From Chara braunii (taxonomy: Eukaryota > Streptophyta > Charophyceae > Charales > Characeae), in NCBI GenBank assembly GCA_003427395.1, contig BFEA01000037.1, positions 3,896,845 to 3,925,216 of the forward strand: a DNA stretch of 28,372 nucleotides. The letters run 5' to 3'. The notes under the pieces are model-generated. The model did no database searches and was not told where the DNA came from. It saw only the letters and a list, made by a program, of their open reading frames with translations. Below are positions 17,059 to 25,872 of the stretch, one piece after another; the stretch's first letter is position 1; the number at the start of each line of letters is the position of its first letter. The position numbers were made by a program, and so were the translations under genes.

Positions 17059-17384
17059 ACAAGCACTGAGGCCGAAAACTGAGTGCCCGAACTCATCTTG
17101 AGTCTGGCCTTAAGTACCGGACTCAAGTTGAGTCCCGAGGGCAGAAGTGCAATTTGCCTCGGGGCTGAACTGAAAATCGAAGGTCTTAGCCCTGGGCGCT
17201 AGAATGTCGGATGGCGCCAAGTATCGAAATCCGAAAATGTCAAAGGAGGGATTTGAGAACGGGCGCCAACTGCAGAGGGCAATAACAGTCAGGAACCGAA
17301 GATCAAAGACCCAAAAATAAAATAGCAGCCTTTGCGGGTGGAAACCCGCAGACCAAGGATTGAGCCCTGGCTGAGTCAGTAACA
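17058..17384 (+). repeat. Second LTR of element C, 5' truncated by 186 bp
   Basis: Matches 13448-13772. The first 186 bp of the LTR are missing, replaced by the inverted-repeat arm. The 3' end GTAACA is intact and is followed by CCAAT. Confidence 0.8.
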
Positions 17385-18002
17385 CCAATAGGAATTATAG
17401 TTGTTCCTGCTAGGGTCGAGGTGGTGGACACACCCTCACTATCTCGAGAAATAGCCCAAGCTATTGACTTTGTCGTCGTCCCGCAAACACATTCTGACCA
17501 ATCGATCCTCTGCTCGACGAATGTGTTCGAGTCCTTAGAGGATCTAGAGGAGTGGTCTAGATCGGACCCACTAGCTTTTTGGACGGCCATCTCTAAAGCT
17601 CCTAAGGGTGAGTTGTTCGTCGGCGCGGTAGATATAGGCGACTGTAAGGTTGGGGCCTTTTACGATACTTGTTCGACGAGGAATTTTATCAGTCGCACTT
17701 CTGTTGAACGGCTGCGCTTACAGGGGCAAGTGCAGCGCCTCAGTCGGCCTGTGGAGTCGACCTGTGCCAACAAACAGCTCATGGTAGTCAATGACTACCT
17801 AAAAGACATTGAGTGTCGTTTCTCGTACGCGGGAGGGGAACTGAGACATAGAGTCTCGTTCCTAGTTAACGATGATCTCCCTATGGATATCTTGTTGGGT
17901 ATGTACTATCTTTTGGTTGCACAGCCCCAGTTTGACTGGGACCGAAAAGTGGTCAAACCGTCAAACACACTTTGCCCAACGGGGGACCGCCAGATTACGT
18001 AA
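17385..18002 (+). pseudogene. Aspartic protease region of element B
   Basis: Polyprotein-processing protease of the same element as the gag at 11327. The frame is open directly from the LTR edge: PIGIIVVPARVEVVDTPSLS, an acidic linker, KGELFVGAVDIGDCKVGAFY, then D-T-C-S-T-R-N-F-I-S, and MDILLGMYYL near the end. The active site has D-T-C-S where the family has D-S/T-G-A, so the Gly is replaced by Cys. No ATG is needed, because pol is made by fusion or recoding in Ty3 elements. The frame stops at 18000-18002. Confidence 0.75.
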
Positions 18003-18657
18003 GTATAAAGCTAGTAGTCTGATTGAGTCCTACGGATGCATGTGTGAGGCCTCGTTCAATAACTATTATAAGCGAAAATCCGGAGGACGGTATGTACTTA
18101 GTGTATCCTCTGCAGAGGGCAAGCCGGTGAAAATGCCTCCAGAGATAGAGGGAGTGGTCGCTAGGTACCCTGATCTATTTGAAGAGCCGAAAGGGGTTGT
18201 TGAGAGGGAGGTCGTCCACACAATAGAGATTATCCCAGGGTCTAGTATTCTGAAGGGTAGGATCTATCGGATGTCTTTAACGGAGCTTGATGAGCTTCGC
18301 CGGCAACTCAAGGATCTCATAGAGAAGGGTTGGATCCGGCCGAGTGTCTCCCCTTACGGGTCTCCTGTCCTATTTCTACCAAAGAAGGGGGGGACATTGG
18401 GGCCTCAATGCCATCATCGTGAAGAATGCAGAGCCCCTACCACGCATCGATGACTTGTTGGGCCCAGTGCAAGGGTGCCGGTACTTCAGTAAGATAGATT
18501 TGAAGTCCGGGTACCATCAGATTGCAATCCGGCCCGACAATCAACACAAAACTGCTTTTCAGACCAGGTACGGTCTGTACGAGTTTGTGGTGATGCCTTT
18601 CGTCCTTTGCAATGCTTCTGGCACCTTTCAGCACACGATGAACCGGATATTTCATGA
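18003..18657 (+). pseudogene. Reverse transcriptase of element B, N-terminal half
   Basis: RT fingers and palm without the active-site box. After a frameshift from the protease, one frame reads [60 protein letters not shown] and LPKKGG. A deletion of the part corresponding to RLCIDYR follows. The next frame gives [36 protein letters not shown] and [15 protein letters not shown]. The match ends at NRIFHDY (18657), short of the YxDD box, where a T-rich tract begins. It cannot be active. Confidence 0.88.
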
Positions 18658-20079
18658 CTACTTTCTCTTTTTGAATTTTTTTTTTTAAGAAGCCCAGGTT
18701 GTTGTAGAGGTCGGATTCAGACTTAGGAGGTCCCTCTGGAGCTCAGCCATTTGGTTACCTGGATAGATCGCTATTATACCTCTAATGGATACCATTACCT
18801 ATTCTGTGAAAGTCCTATCACAAACTGTGCCTACAAACGCCTACTAGAAGTACACCCCCCCACGGATCCCATATTAGGACACCCGGAACACCTGGGATGG
18901 TCAGTCAGTAGGGCACCCCTGGATTGAGCGAACTCTACCCCTACAATGTGCACACCCCTGTTCCATCAAGCAGACAACAGGCAACATACCACCCTTTTTA
19001 CTTTATGCAATTTACCTTCCTTCCCTCCCTCCCAGTACTTCCCTTAGGTATTTTGGCGCCTAGGCTAGCTCCCCATCCGGCCCCCATCTGGTTTCTCTCC
19101 TTGGAACTATCCTTGAATCCCAGCCCTTGGGTAATGTAAGATCTTCCCTCACCACTCGGCCCTCAGGTATCATAAGTGCCTTACCTCTTCGGTCTACTAC
19201 TCCCTGTACCACACCCACCCTGTGTTTCCAACATTTGTATAAGCAGGCTGGAGCACAGCCCACACGGATGGTGTGTACGGGGCCGAACTAATGACACCAC
19301 CCAACCCCTCATTACTAATACCTGGACTGGATCCTTAAACCACCAGTGCACATGAGCCGGGCGGACTCGCACTGCGCGGCAAAGCTTTGCCTAACCGCCT
19401 GTGGCCCAAGTCTTTTCCTTTTTTGGCTGGCGCCACCAGCCATTGTCCTCCAGTATCCCTGAGCCTCCAAAATTTTCGGAGGGGGCCATGAAACTTTTGA
19501 AGTTGCCTGGGGCCATGTACTGGCGGTTTAACAGAAGGAATACCTCTATGGTCTAACCCACACGTAGAGTCTAAGTGTGGTATGCACGCATTCTCACATG
19601 GGCCTCCTCAAGGGCCCAATCTTAGGATAGGGTGTGTGGGTTCTGGTTTTAGGGTTCTTCTGCATTTCTGAGGCTGTCTGCATTTTCTGAGTCTTTTTTT
19701 GTCTGTTCTCAGAGTCTAGTGTCTGTTCGGTGTTCAGTTGTCCGCTGGTTTGAGTCCAGGCCTTGTCCCGTCTGGGGGCGTTGTTTCAGTTCTAGGTCCA
19801 GACCGGTTCGACCCGCATGTATCAATTCAGCATACAGGAGCGATTCAGGCCCCAGCGCCCACACTTTGGACCAGGCGCAGTTATTCCTCTAGTACGATCC
19901 CCGGCCACGTGAGACGAGGCCAGTGCACGTTTTCCAGGACAAGGATTCGGACCTGTATCCTGGATCGTTGATCAGTAGTCTGATCGGACGATCCGGGACC
20001 CAGGCCGACTCAGGAGCAGGATGGTCGAGCGCTATAGATAGCTGGACCACGGTCATTCCTGGCCGCACTATGCAGAGGT
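18658..20079. other. Unassigned sequence after the truncated RT
   Basis: Starts with a T14 tract (18673-18686) at the RT break. The rest is mildly pyrimidine-rich, with no supported gene. Toward 19740-20080 it becomes similar in style to LTR leader sequence, but no LTR ends could be set. Confidence 0.45.
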
Positions 20080-20281
20080 TGAGGTCCTGCAGACTTACCT
20101 GACGCCATAGCTCTTGTGCATCTTCAGCGTCTTCCACCTGCGGACAGCTCCAAGGCGACACCTTTACGCTGGTCAGTATCTGGTTCTGCTATGGGGGTAC
20201 ATTGGGAGGCCTCTTCTCTTCATCTTCTCCCCCTCTCCCTCCATACTTCCTCTTCTTCTCCCTCCCTCTGCTGCTTCTTCT

Positions 20282-20285
<4 letters not shown>

Positions 20286-20366
<81 letters not shown>
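20286..20366. repeat. Compound (TG)n(GA)n microsatellite
   Basis: About 23 TG units followed directly by about 17 GA units. Confidence 0.98.
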
Positions 20367-20368
<2 letters not shown>

Positions 20369-20548
20369 ATGAGAGCTGAGAGTTGGGGACATTGGGCGAT
20401 TGCCCGGACTGGAACATTGTATCGGGACAGAGCCATTGTGGGGGACTATTTTCGGAGACTATACATAGGCGCCACTGTTTTTCTTGGCCACAGCTCCATC
20501 TCCTCCCCTACTTCATCTCATCTCCCTCCTTTTTGTCCGTCTATGATT

Positions 20549-20588
20549 GGGACATGGCACCCTTTTTCTGTGTATGGTGCCATGTCCC
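20549..20588 (+). other. Perfect 13-bp stem-loop in LTR-like leader
   Basis: GGGACATGGCACC (20549-20561) pairs perfectly with GGTGCCATGTCCC (20576-20588) across a 14-nt loop. Same position and build as 5721-5758. Confidence 0.85.
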
Positions 20589-20611
20589 CTCCCACACATT
20601 CATGATGATGA

Positions 20612-21028
20612 GTGTGTTGTATGCTTGTCAGAGTCGAGTTGATGTCGTATCTGTGTGCATCAGTCTTCCGCTCCATTGCATCTGCTTATTCTCCTGTGGT
20701 CGGTTCTTGGGTTCTGCGCCATGCCCTTCTGCTTGTCTCCGGGCATGAAACACTTTTACACTGTACCCTATTAAATACTTCCCCTCTCCCTCCCCCCCAC
20801 CCCAGCCCATGGCGGAGTACTATCAGAAGTGGCAGTGATCCTCGGAACAACCCATGTGCTGAACGCCCACATATCCCTCCCACCAGTCCACCCCCAGCAT
20901 ACAACAACAATGGACCCAACCCTTGGAGTGAAACAGGTGCTGGTGTGATCATTGCTTTGTCGTTTTTGCTGCTACTCTGGTTACCATATGCATGCTGGTC
21001 CAGAGAGCTCATGGTGCTCCTGACTTGA
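20612..21028 (+). CDS. Open frame with Pro-rich part and membrane segment, doubtful
   Basis: Up to 138 codons: a Pro-rich middle (HIPPTSPPPAYNNNGPNP) and a clear hydrophobic stretch GAGVIIALSFLLLLWLP followed by YACWSREL. A long pyrimidine tract and AG precede CCCATGG at about 20811, which would suit a 3' splice site, but in that frame the ATG gives only 9 codons. I know no family; it could be a relic exon or chance. Confidence 0.15.
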   Translation: MCCMLVRVELMSYLCASVFRSIASAYSPVVGSWVLRHALLLVSGHETLLHCTLLNTSPLPPPHPSPWRSTIRSGSDPRNNPCAERPHIPPTSPPPAYNNNGPNPWSETGAGVIIALSFLLLLWLPYACWSRELMVLLT

Positions 21029-21256
21029 GTTTCTCCTGTGTGATTTGCTTGGACTTGAGAATAACTGCGAACTACTGCATATGGCAGCCAGCATGCTCCA
21101 AAAAAGGAACGACTTGCTGAGAAATTTGAGAGAGAAAAACACATGATTCTCTCAAGAGAGGGAGCAGATTGACAAGAAATTCGAGAAATTCACCCAATGT
21201 GGTCAGAAATGGACCACCAAAGCACATGACTTGCTAATGAACTGGTATCTTTTGAG

Positions 21257-21342
21257 AAGGGAAAAGTAACAAAAGTTGTAATTTGCGCCCATAATTTCGT
21301 GATAGCTTTCACACTACCCCTGTAATTTCTGATACTTGCAGC
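21257..21342 (+). repeat. Left arm of imperfect inverted repeat (with 21539-21613)
   Basis: The reverse complement of this arm begins GCTGCAAGTATCAGAAATTA and matches GCTGCACGTATCAGAAACAA at 21539, continuing with ACAGGGG and a shared ATAATTT block out to AAGGGAA. The loop is about 196 bp. Confidence 0.65.
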
Positions 21343-22641
21343 GCGCCCCCTGTCAGATGGGCATGCAAGCAATTTGTGCCGCGCCCTGAGCATCCAGTGT
21401 TTACAACCTGGTACCAAAACAGGTCCAGAAGTAAGGAGGCAATTGAAAAAGTCGGACCGGCAGCAACAGGAGCACAGGGAAAATGTTTTAGACCCAACAA
21501 GGTGGTCGATATTCCATTAATGTGAACCAAAAGGGTTTGCTGCACGTATCAGAAACAACAGGGGCAGCCTGCACTGTCCCAAATTATAGGGGCAAAACAC
21601 AGATCTTCCCTTTGGAAGAAAATAACAAACACACAAAGAAACAAGAACTGGGAAAACCTGGAAGCTATGAAGGGGCTCTTCCTCAATCACAGCGGCTGTT
21701 GTTACTGTTGTTCTTACATTCTCGAAGTTCTCTTTCAGTGCCCTATTCTCCTCATGGATATCGTTGGCTTGATCAGTTGACCTCACCAAACCCAGCTCCC
21801 CGACCTCACCGAGCTCCTTTGTGTTTGACGAACTTGAATGCGAGCAGACCTCTTCCGATATCTCGTCCATCTTTTTCTTCTCCGCAGAAAAAAACAAACC
21901 TTGCTGACTTGCACCCAATGCGAGGCCCAAATCAATAACAAGTATTCGACTCAGTGGTTGACCTTTGCCTGGCACAGTGTCCCTTTGATGGCCGCCGGAT
22001 CTACAGAGTGACCTCGAAGCCAGGACAAGACAAATGCTTAAGCTATGAATTGCTCGGACTGTTATAAGCATGGCTGACAACGCTCAAGAGTGACAACTCC
22101 ATATTCATTCAACCAATCGTCCATGGTGGTGAATGTCATCAATGTCGCAAGGAAGGGGAACGATAAATGAATGCCAATGTGGAGAATTATTAATAGCCTC
22201 TCTCTCCCAGAGCGAGCCTGGCCCAGTGATCACAGGCAACAAAGAAATTCAACAAATTATATGCATCAGCAGAACACAGTGAAAGGGTGTGCGGCTTCAC
22301 AGTTCAAACAAAAAAAAAAAAAGAAAGGAAACGAAAAAAAATTCTTAGGTACAAGAAACCTCTATACAACCACCCAGGCAACGCGGCTGAACGATACACA
22401 CATGATGGACACTTAGCCTACACACAAGGACCCTCTCCAACCAAGCTCTCTAAATCCTTTCACGGACCTCATTCAGTAAGCTTGCTTTCCGATCAGAAAT
22501 TCAACTCACAGTAGGGGGGGGGGGGGTAGATGAATGTAATGGACCGAAACTACGACCCTATTTCAGTTTTAACAGTCTTAGTGTGAATGTGGCAATATGC
22601 CATCATTCAGCCGGCCGATGGCCCTCGTGCGCCGAAAGGGA
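21343..22641. other. Unassigned sequence
   Basis: Includes the right inverted-repeat arm (21539-21613). Open frames on both strands overlap at 21520-22080 without recognisable domains. There is an A-run at 22310-22322 and a G-run at 22515-22527. No supported gene. Confidence 0.45.
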
Positions 22642-22718
22642 TTTACCGAATGTCTCTCAGCCCCCTTTGGCTAAGCATGTAGAGTCTCTGTTCTAATCAG
22701 TTTGGTATCTGATCCTCG
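22642..22718 (+). pseudogene. U2 snRNA-derived sequence (5' domain) with A-rich tail
   Basis: U2 snRNA pairs with the intron branch point in the spliceosome. The stretch contains CTCTCAGCC-CCCTTTGGCTAAG and TCTGTTCTAATCAGTTTGG then TATCTGAT. These follow the U2 5' domain: stem I/IIa GGCC-TTTT-GGCTAAG and TCTGTTCTTATCAGTTTAATATCTGAT-type stem II, with about three changes in the last 27 nt. The branch-pairing GTAGTA is GTAGAG here. Sm site and 3' stems are missing. Downstream there is an A-rich stretch (about 22735-22775), as in a retroposed copy or a U2-headed SINE. Confidence 0.75.
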
Positions 22719-22814
22719 GCCTAGGTTTGCCAAACACGAAATAAAATTTGAAAAAAGAAGACGAAGAGAAAACCAGGACAAATAATTAGAAACACTGCTT
22801 CAGTTTGATATTGG

Positions 22815-23050
22815 ATTCTCCGTCCCTCCGTCCCTCCCTCTCGCTCACCTTCCCCCTCCGCCCCCCTCCATCGCACTCACTATCCCTCGGTTCCCTCCTT
22901 TCCCTCACTCAGTAGCCGGCTGACTCACCCGCTCACGCAACCGCCCTCTCTGCTGGTCTTCCTCCCTCCCTCGCGCCCCTCACTCTCCCTCAACTTCCCC
23001 CTTCCCTCACTTGCTCGCCAACTTACCCACCAACCTGCTCACCCACTCAC
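22815..23050. repeat. Degenerate (CCCT)n polypyrimidine tract
   Basis: About 235 bp of C/T-rich sequence with many CCCTCC, TCCCTC and CACTCAC units on the plus strand. Simple-sequence DNA, no coding signal. Confidence 0.85.
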
Positions 23051-23339
23051 GCAGTCCTTGAATGCAATTCAAGGCAACGTACTTCGAATTCAATTAATTC
23101 ATATTCAGCCCAATGCGAGGCAAGGAAATACAGTGATCCAGTCAGCTCGGGAAATATCAACGGTAATTCTCAATGAACTGACCCACTCGATTGTACAAGG
23201 GAAGTACTCGGACGATTGTTTAGATCTGGCAGGACAACAGGATTGTATGTACTAAGCTTATAGGCTCTCGACTCTTCTGTGTTATCGCCAACAAAGGGCT
23301 GCTTGTTCTGTGTTGTCGTCGACACTTTCCGGACAGCAT

Positions 23340-23341
<2 letters not shown>

Positions 23342-23385
<44 letters not shown>

Positions 23386-23410
23386 CCATATATATATATA
23401 TANATATATA
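23342..23410. repeat. (CT)n followed by (TA)n microsatellite
   Basis: About 20 CT units, CCCC, then about 11 TA units with one undetermined base at 23403. It borders the hammerhead-repeat cluster. Confidence 0.97.
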
Positions 23411-23540
23411 TCGTCAAACAGAGCTGGCCTGTAAACCGTAGGCAGAGAGGGAGAAGAGGACAACAAACGAGTACATATATCGTCATGCAGAGCTGCCCGG
23501 TAAACCGTAGGCAGAGAGGGAGAAGAGGACAACAAACGAG
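23411..23540. repeat. 69-bp direct repeat, two units (third related copy at 24061-24121)
   Basis: Units start with TCGTCA at 23411 and 23480. Each has GTAAACCGTAGGCAGAGAGG and GACAACAAACGAG. A third copy begins at 24061. In the second and third units the end runs into GGGCTGTGACAAAC, the start (on this strand) of a hammerhead-like motif, so repeat and ribozyme form one unit. Confidence 0.9.
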
Positions 23541-23547
23541 GGGCTGT

Positions 23548-23584
23548 GACAAACTGTTTCGTCGGAGTTTCACCGACTCATCAG
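23548..23584 (-). ncRNA. Hammerhead-ribozyme-like motif 1, full core
   Basis: Minus strand, 37 nt: CTGATGA, stem II GTCGG/CCGAC (5 perfect pairs, loop TGAAACT), GAAA, then a very short stem III (ACA/TGT, 3-nt loop) and GTC at the cleavage site. All conserved hammerhead core bases are present. The layout (type I, tiny stem III) is that known from Penelope-like retroelements. Stem I pairing is not evident from the flanks, so activity is uncertain. Confidence 0.65.
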
Positions 23585-23944
23585 CATATATTGTCACAAG
23601 AGTATCGGAGCGCAAATGCGAACAAAAAGGAAAAAAGAAAGAAAAACAAGAAAAAATGAATTCAGTTCTTCATCTTCTTCCTTATAACTCCCCCTGTTCA
23701 GAACCTCTTGCGTACAAGGCCGCCCACGTGGATGTAGGTTGAGCGGCGGCTGCGGCCGCCCACGTGGATGTAGGTTGAGCGGCGGCTGCCCCCAACCCCG
23801 TGCGTCATATCGACCCACTTGCACACCTCAGGGTATCAGTTGTCGGGCACTCGTTGATGCTTAACCACAACCGGGGTTAAGGTGGATTATCACTTACAGT
23901 GTAATCAGTTAGGCGATTCTGCAGACTATTGAGGGTTCAGCCTC
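23585..23944. other. Spacer between hammerhead motifs
   Basis: A-rich plus-strand section (23620-23660), a 36-bp tandem pair (23718-23789) and about 120 bp leading to the plus-strand hammerhead. No coding similarity found. Confidence 0.5.
23718..23789. repeat. 36-bp tandem repeat, two units
   Basis: GGCCGCCCACGTGGATGTAG and what follows begins at 23718 and again at 23754. Each unit holds a G-box palindrome CCACGTGG. Confidence 0.9.
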
Positions 23945-23981
23945 CTGATGAGTCAGTGAAACTCCGACGAAACAATTTGTC
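23945..23981 (+). ncRNA. Hammerhead-ribozyme-like motif 2, plus strand
   Basis: Same 37-nt layout as motif 1: CTGATGA, GTCAG...CCGAC (one A-C mismatch in stem II), GAAA, ACA-ATT-TGT stem III, GTC. It faces motif 3 (minus), giving a palindrome of about 46-bp arms around 23990-24010. Confidence 0.6.
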
Positions 23982-24018
23982 ACAGCCCCTGGTTTGTGGA
24001 CAACAAACGAGGGCCTGT

Positions 24019-24055
24019 GACAAACTGTTTCGTGGGAGTTTCACCGACTCATTAT
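24019..24055 (-). ncRNA. Hammerhead-like motif 3, degenerate
   Basis: The minus strand keeps ATGAGTCGGTGAAACT, CGAAACAGTTTGTC and the repeat flank, but CTGATGA is changed to ATAATGA and stem II is weakened (CCCAC). A fourth partial copy (24129-24150) keeps only the 3' half before a TG microsatellite. Confidence 0.55.
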
Positions 24056-24155
24056 ATATATCGTCAAACAGAACTGCCGGGTAAACCGTAGGCAGAGAGG
24101 GAGAATAGGACAACTAACGAGGGGCTGTGACAAACGGTTTCGTCGGAATTTTATA

Positions 24156-24158
<3 letters not shown>

Positions 24159-24212
<54 letters not shown>

Positions 24213-24225
24213 CTGTGTGTGTGTT
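24159..24225. repeat. (TG)n microsatellite
   Basis: About 30 TG units with one ATC interruption near 24211. It cuts off the fourth hammerhead-like copy. Confidence 0.96.
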
Positions 24226-24229
24226 TGCC

Positions 24230-25122
24230 CTCCTTCGTCCCTGCGTGTTTGCGCGTGTGCGCGAACGTTACGGGAAAATAGAGACGGAAAAGCCGACAAA
24301 AGACTTGCAGACACCGAGACTCACGATTACCATGCAGAGAGTTTAACCAACGGCGAGTGCAGGAATCGGCATTCCATTGTGGCTGGACTACTGGTGGGAA
24401 TCTCCACTGCTGACCGTCCTTGAGTAGTGACAGGGATCATCATTTCGACATGCATCACTAGCTCGCAAAGGTCCACGTAATTACCACCAATTAACGACTG
24501 ACGCAGCTGGTTGATTACATAGCGATCCTATCTATTTCGCACGGCCGGGCGATTGCGAAGCCTGCAGATCGTCCGCCGTCACATTGAATAGAGAGTTCTA
24601 ACAGCCTCGTATTGTTGTCGTCTTCATCCGTTCAACTACGGTTGCTAGTGCAGTCGAGGGTTTTGTGCAGGTGACTCGCTATCGCTTCGCGAATGGGGAG
24701 CCATCGTCGCCTCGGCTGTTCTCGCCACCGCTGTGGCAATCCGAAACAATCATCCACCCATGATTACGCCGCTGTTGATCACCACTGCCATCATCCACGA
24801 CTTCCCGACCGCGTTGATGATGACACTTCCACCAATGAGACTTCCCACCCCCTATATTTGTCATCATCATCCTCGAAAAGCGACCTTAATTAAACCGCCT
24901 AGGTCACGACGATGATGTGCGTGCTCCGGCGTTGCCGCCGACCTGACGGCTTCCCGTGATGATGACGGTGACGATAAAAATTGTGATGACGATCTTTCTA
25001 GTGCATGTGCGAACGGATTTGATGCGTCAGAGGCCCTAGGAGGAGGTGGCGAAGGTGCGCCTGGAAGGCTGCTTTCCGATCGCCGCCGTACGTGAGCATT
25101 TTCCTTGCGTGCAGTCATGTGC
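24230..25122. other. Unassigned sequence, no gene seen
   Basis: Rich in GATGATGA/TCATCATC triplets (24750-25020). Open frames on both strands lack recognisable domains. Confidence 0.5.

Positions 25123-25173
<51 letters not shown>
25123..25173. repeat. (CT)n microsatellite
   Basis: About 25 CT units followed shortly by (GC)5 at 25180-25190. Confidence 0.97.
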
Positions 25174-25175
<2 letters not shown>

Positions 25176-25192
25176 ATCGCGCGCGCGCGCTT

Positions 25193-25320
25193 GATCGACT
25201 GCTTGTCTGGTCTTTGTTTATGCGTGCGTGCTTGGTGATCGACTGCTTGCCTGTCTTTGTGTATGCGCGCGCGCTTGTTGATCGACTGCTTGCCTGGTCT
25301 TGGTCAATGCACGACGGATA
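25193..25320. repeat. 43/44-bp tandem repeat, three units
   Basis: GATCGACTGCTTG starts at 25193, 25237 and 25280, each followed by TCTGGTC/CTGGTC-like sequence and a GCGCGC or GCGTGC run. Confidence 0.88.
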
Positions 25321-25872
25321 GAAAGTGTGAGAGCGAAGGAGGGGTCGAGCGGGAAGAGAAGCGGGAGGCAGAGAAAAAAAGGCAAGAACGAGGGAAAAAC
25401 AGAGATGCCCATGCCGATGTCAGCTGCACCCTCCTACCGCAACAGTCAGTCGGGGAAGTTGCCTGACGGTCGGCACTCAGCTGCACCTTCCCGCCGCAAC
25501 AGCTAGTTCGCGAAGCCGACATATAGGGGGAGAGAAAGAATATGTTCGATAATGATGCCCTGAACGAGGCCTATGCTTACTGCTCCATCATGAATAGAAC
25601 GACGTCACGAGTTCAAATCACATGCTGCTACACGCATACTCACTGACACTACCGGTAGGAGTTTGATCCCACACTCTGCTTGGGGACTCTTTAGGGCGTC
25701 GTTAGACACTCCTCGGGGACGTGATTCCAAGGATTTCGTCTTTTTTTTCTTTTTTCTTTTTTTTCTTTTTCAAACATTGAGCATCTTTATTATCAACGTC
25801 ACAATTCGGGCCGGGGACCCACAATTCAACCCGGAAATTATGCAGTTCCTGATGGTACCACTCTCTTGAATT
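25321..25872. other. Unassigned sequence
   Basis: A purine-rich stretch (25320-25400), a two-copy repeat with CAGCTGCACC (25421 and 25479) and a T-rich run (25738-25770). GAGTTCAAATC at about 25610 resembles a tRNA T-arm, but no cloverleaf could be drawn. No gene. Confidence 0.45.

Larger units (their letters stand above)
13262..17384 (+). mobile_element. Nested LTR retrotransposon C inserted in element B
   Basis: A 4.1-kb block delimited by a full LTR on the left and a 5'-truncated LTR on the right in the same orientation. It separates the zinc knuckle of gag B from a protease-RT that starts right after the second LTR. The block holds a minisatellite, a G38 run and a pol segment bracketed by inverted repeats. 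The pol segment may belong to C or be a further insertion within it. Confidence 0.65.
20080..20610 (+). repeat. LTR/leader sequence related to the LTR of element A
   Basis: Shares ordered blocks with 5370-5790: GCAGACTTACCTG...CGCCATAGCTC, pyrimidine-rich middle, a stem-loop, then CACAC-x(3-5)-TGATGA-type sequence. The similarity is patchy, so it is a divergent relative. A compound microsatellite is inserted at 20286-20366. Ends unresolved. Confidence 0.55.

Noticed and set aside
20173-20436. Thr-His and Ser-Leu repeat open frames around the TG/GA microsatellite
   Set aside because: Translation of simple repeats; both strands are open, as expected by composition.
22153-22514. Open frames with poly-Lys near the A-run
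   Set aside because: The Lys run is the translated A-run. Nothing else is recognisable.
23718-24130. Possible CRISPR array from spaced repeats
   Set aside because: Unit lengths and spacers are irregular, the host is eukaryotic, and the repeats are explained by hammerhead-linked and minisatellite units.
24679-24915. Overlapping open frames in the GATGATGA-rich part
   Set aside because: Composition-driven; no motif, splice signals or preferred frame.
25600-25630. A tRNA gene suggested by GAGTTCAAATC
   Set aside because: No acceptor or anticodon stem could be drawn around it.
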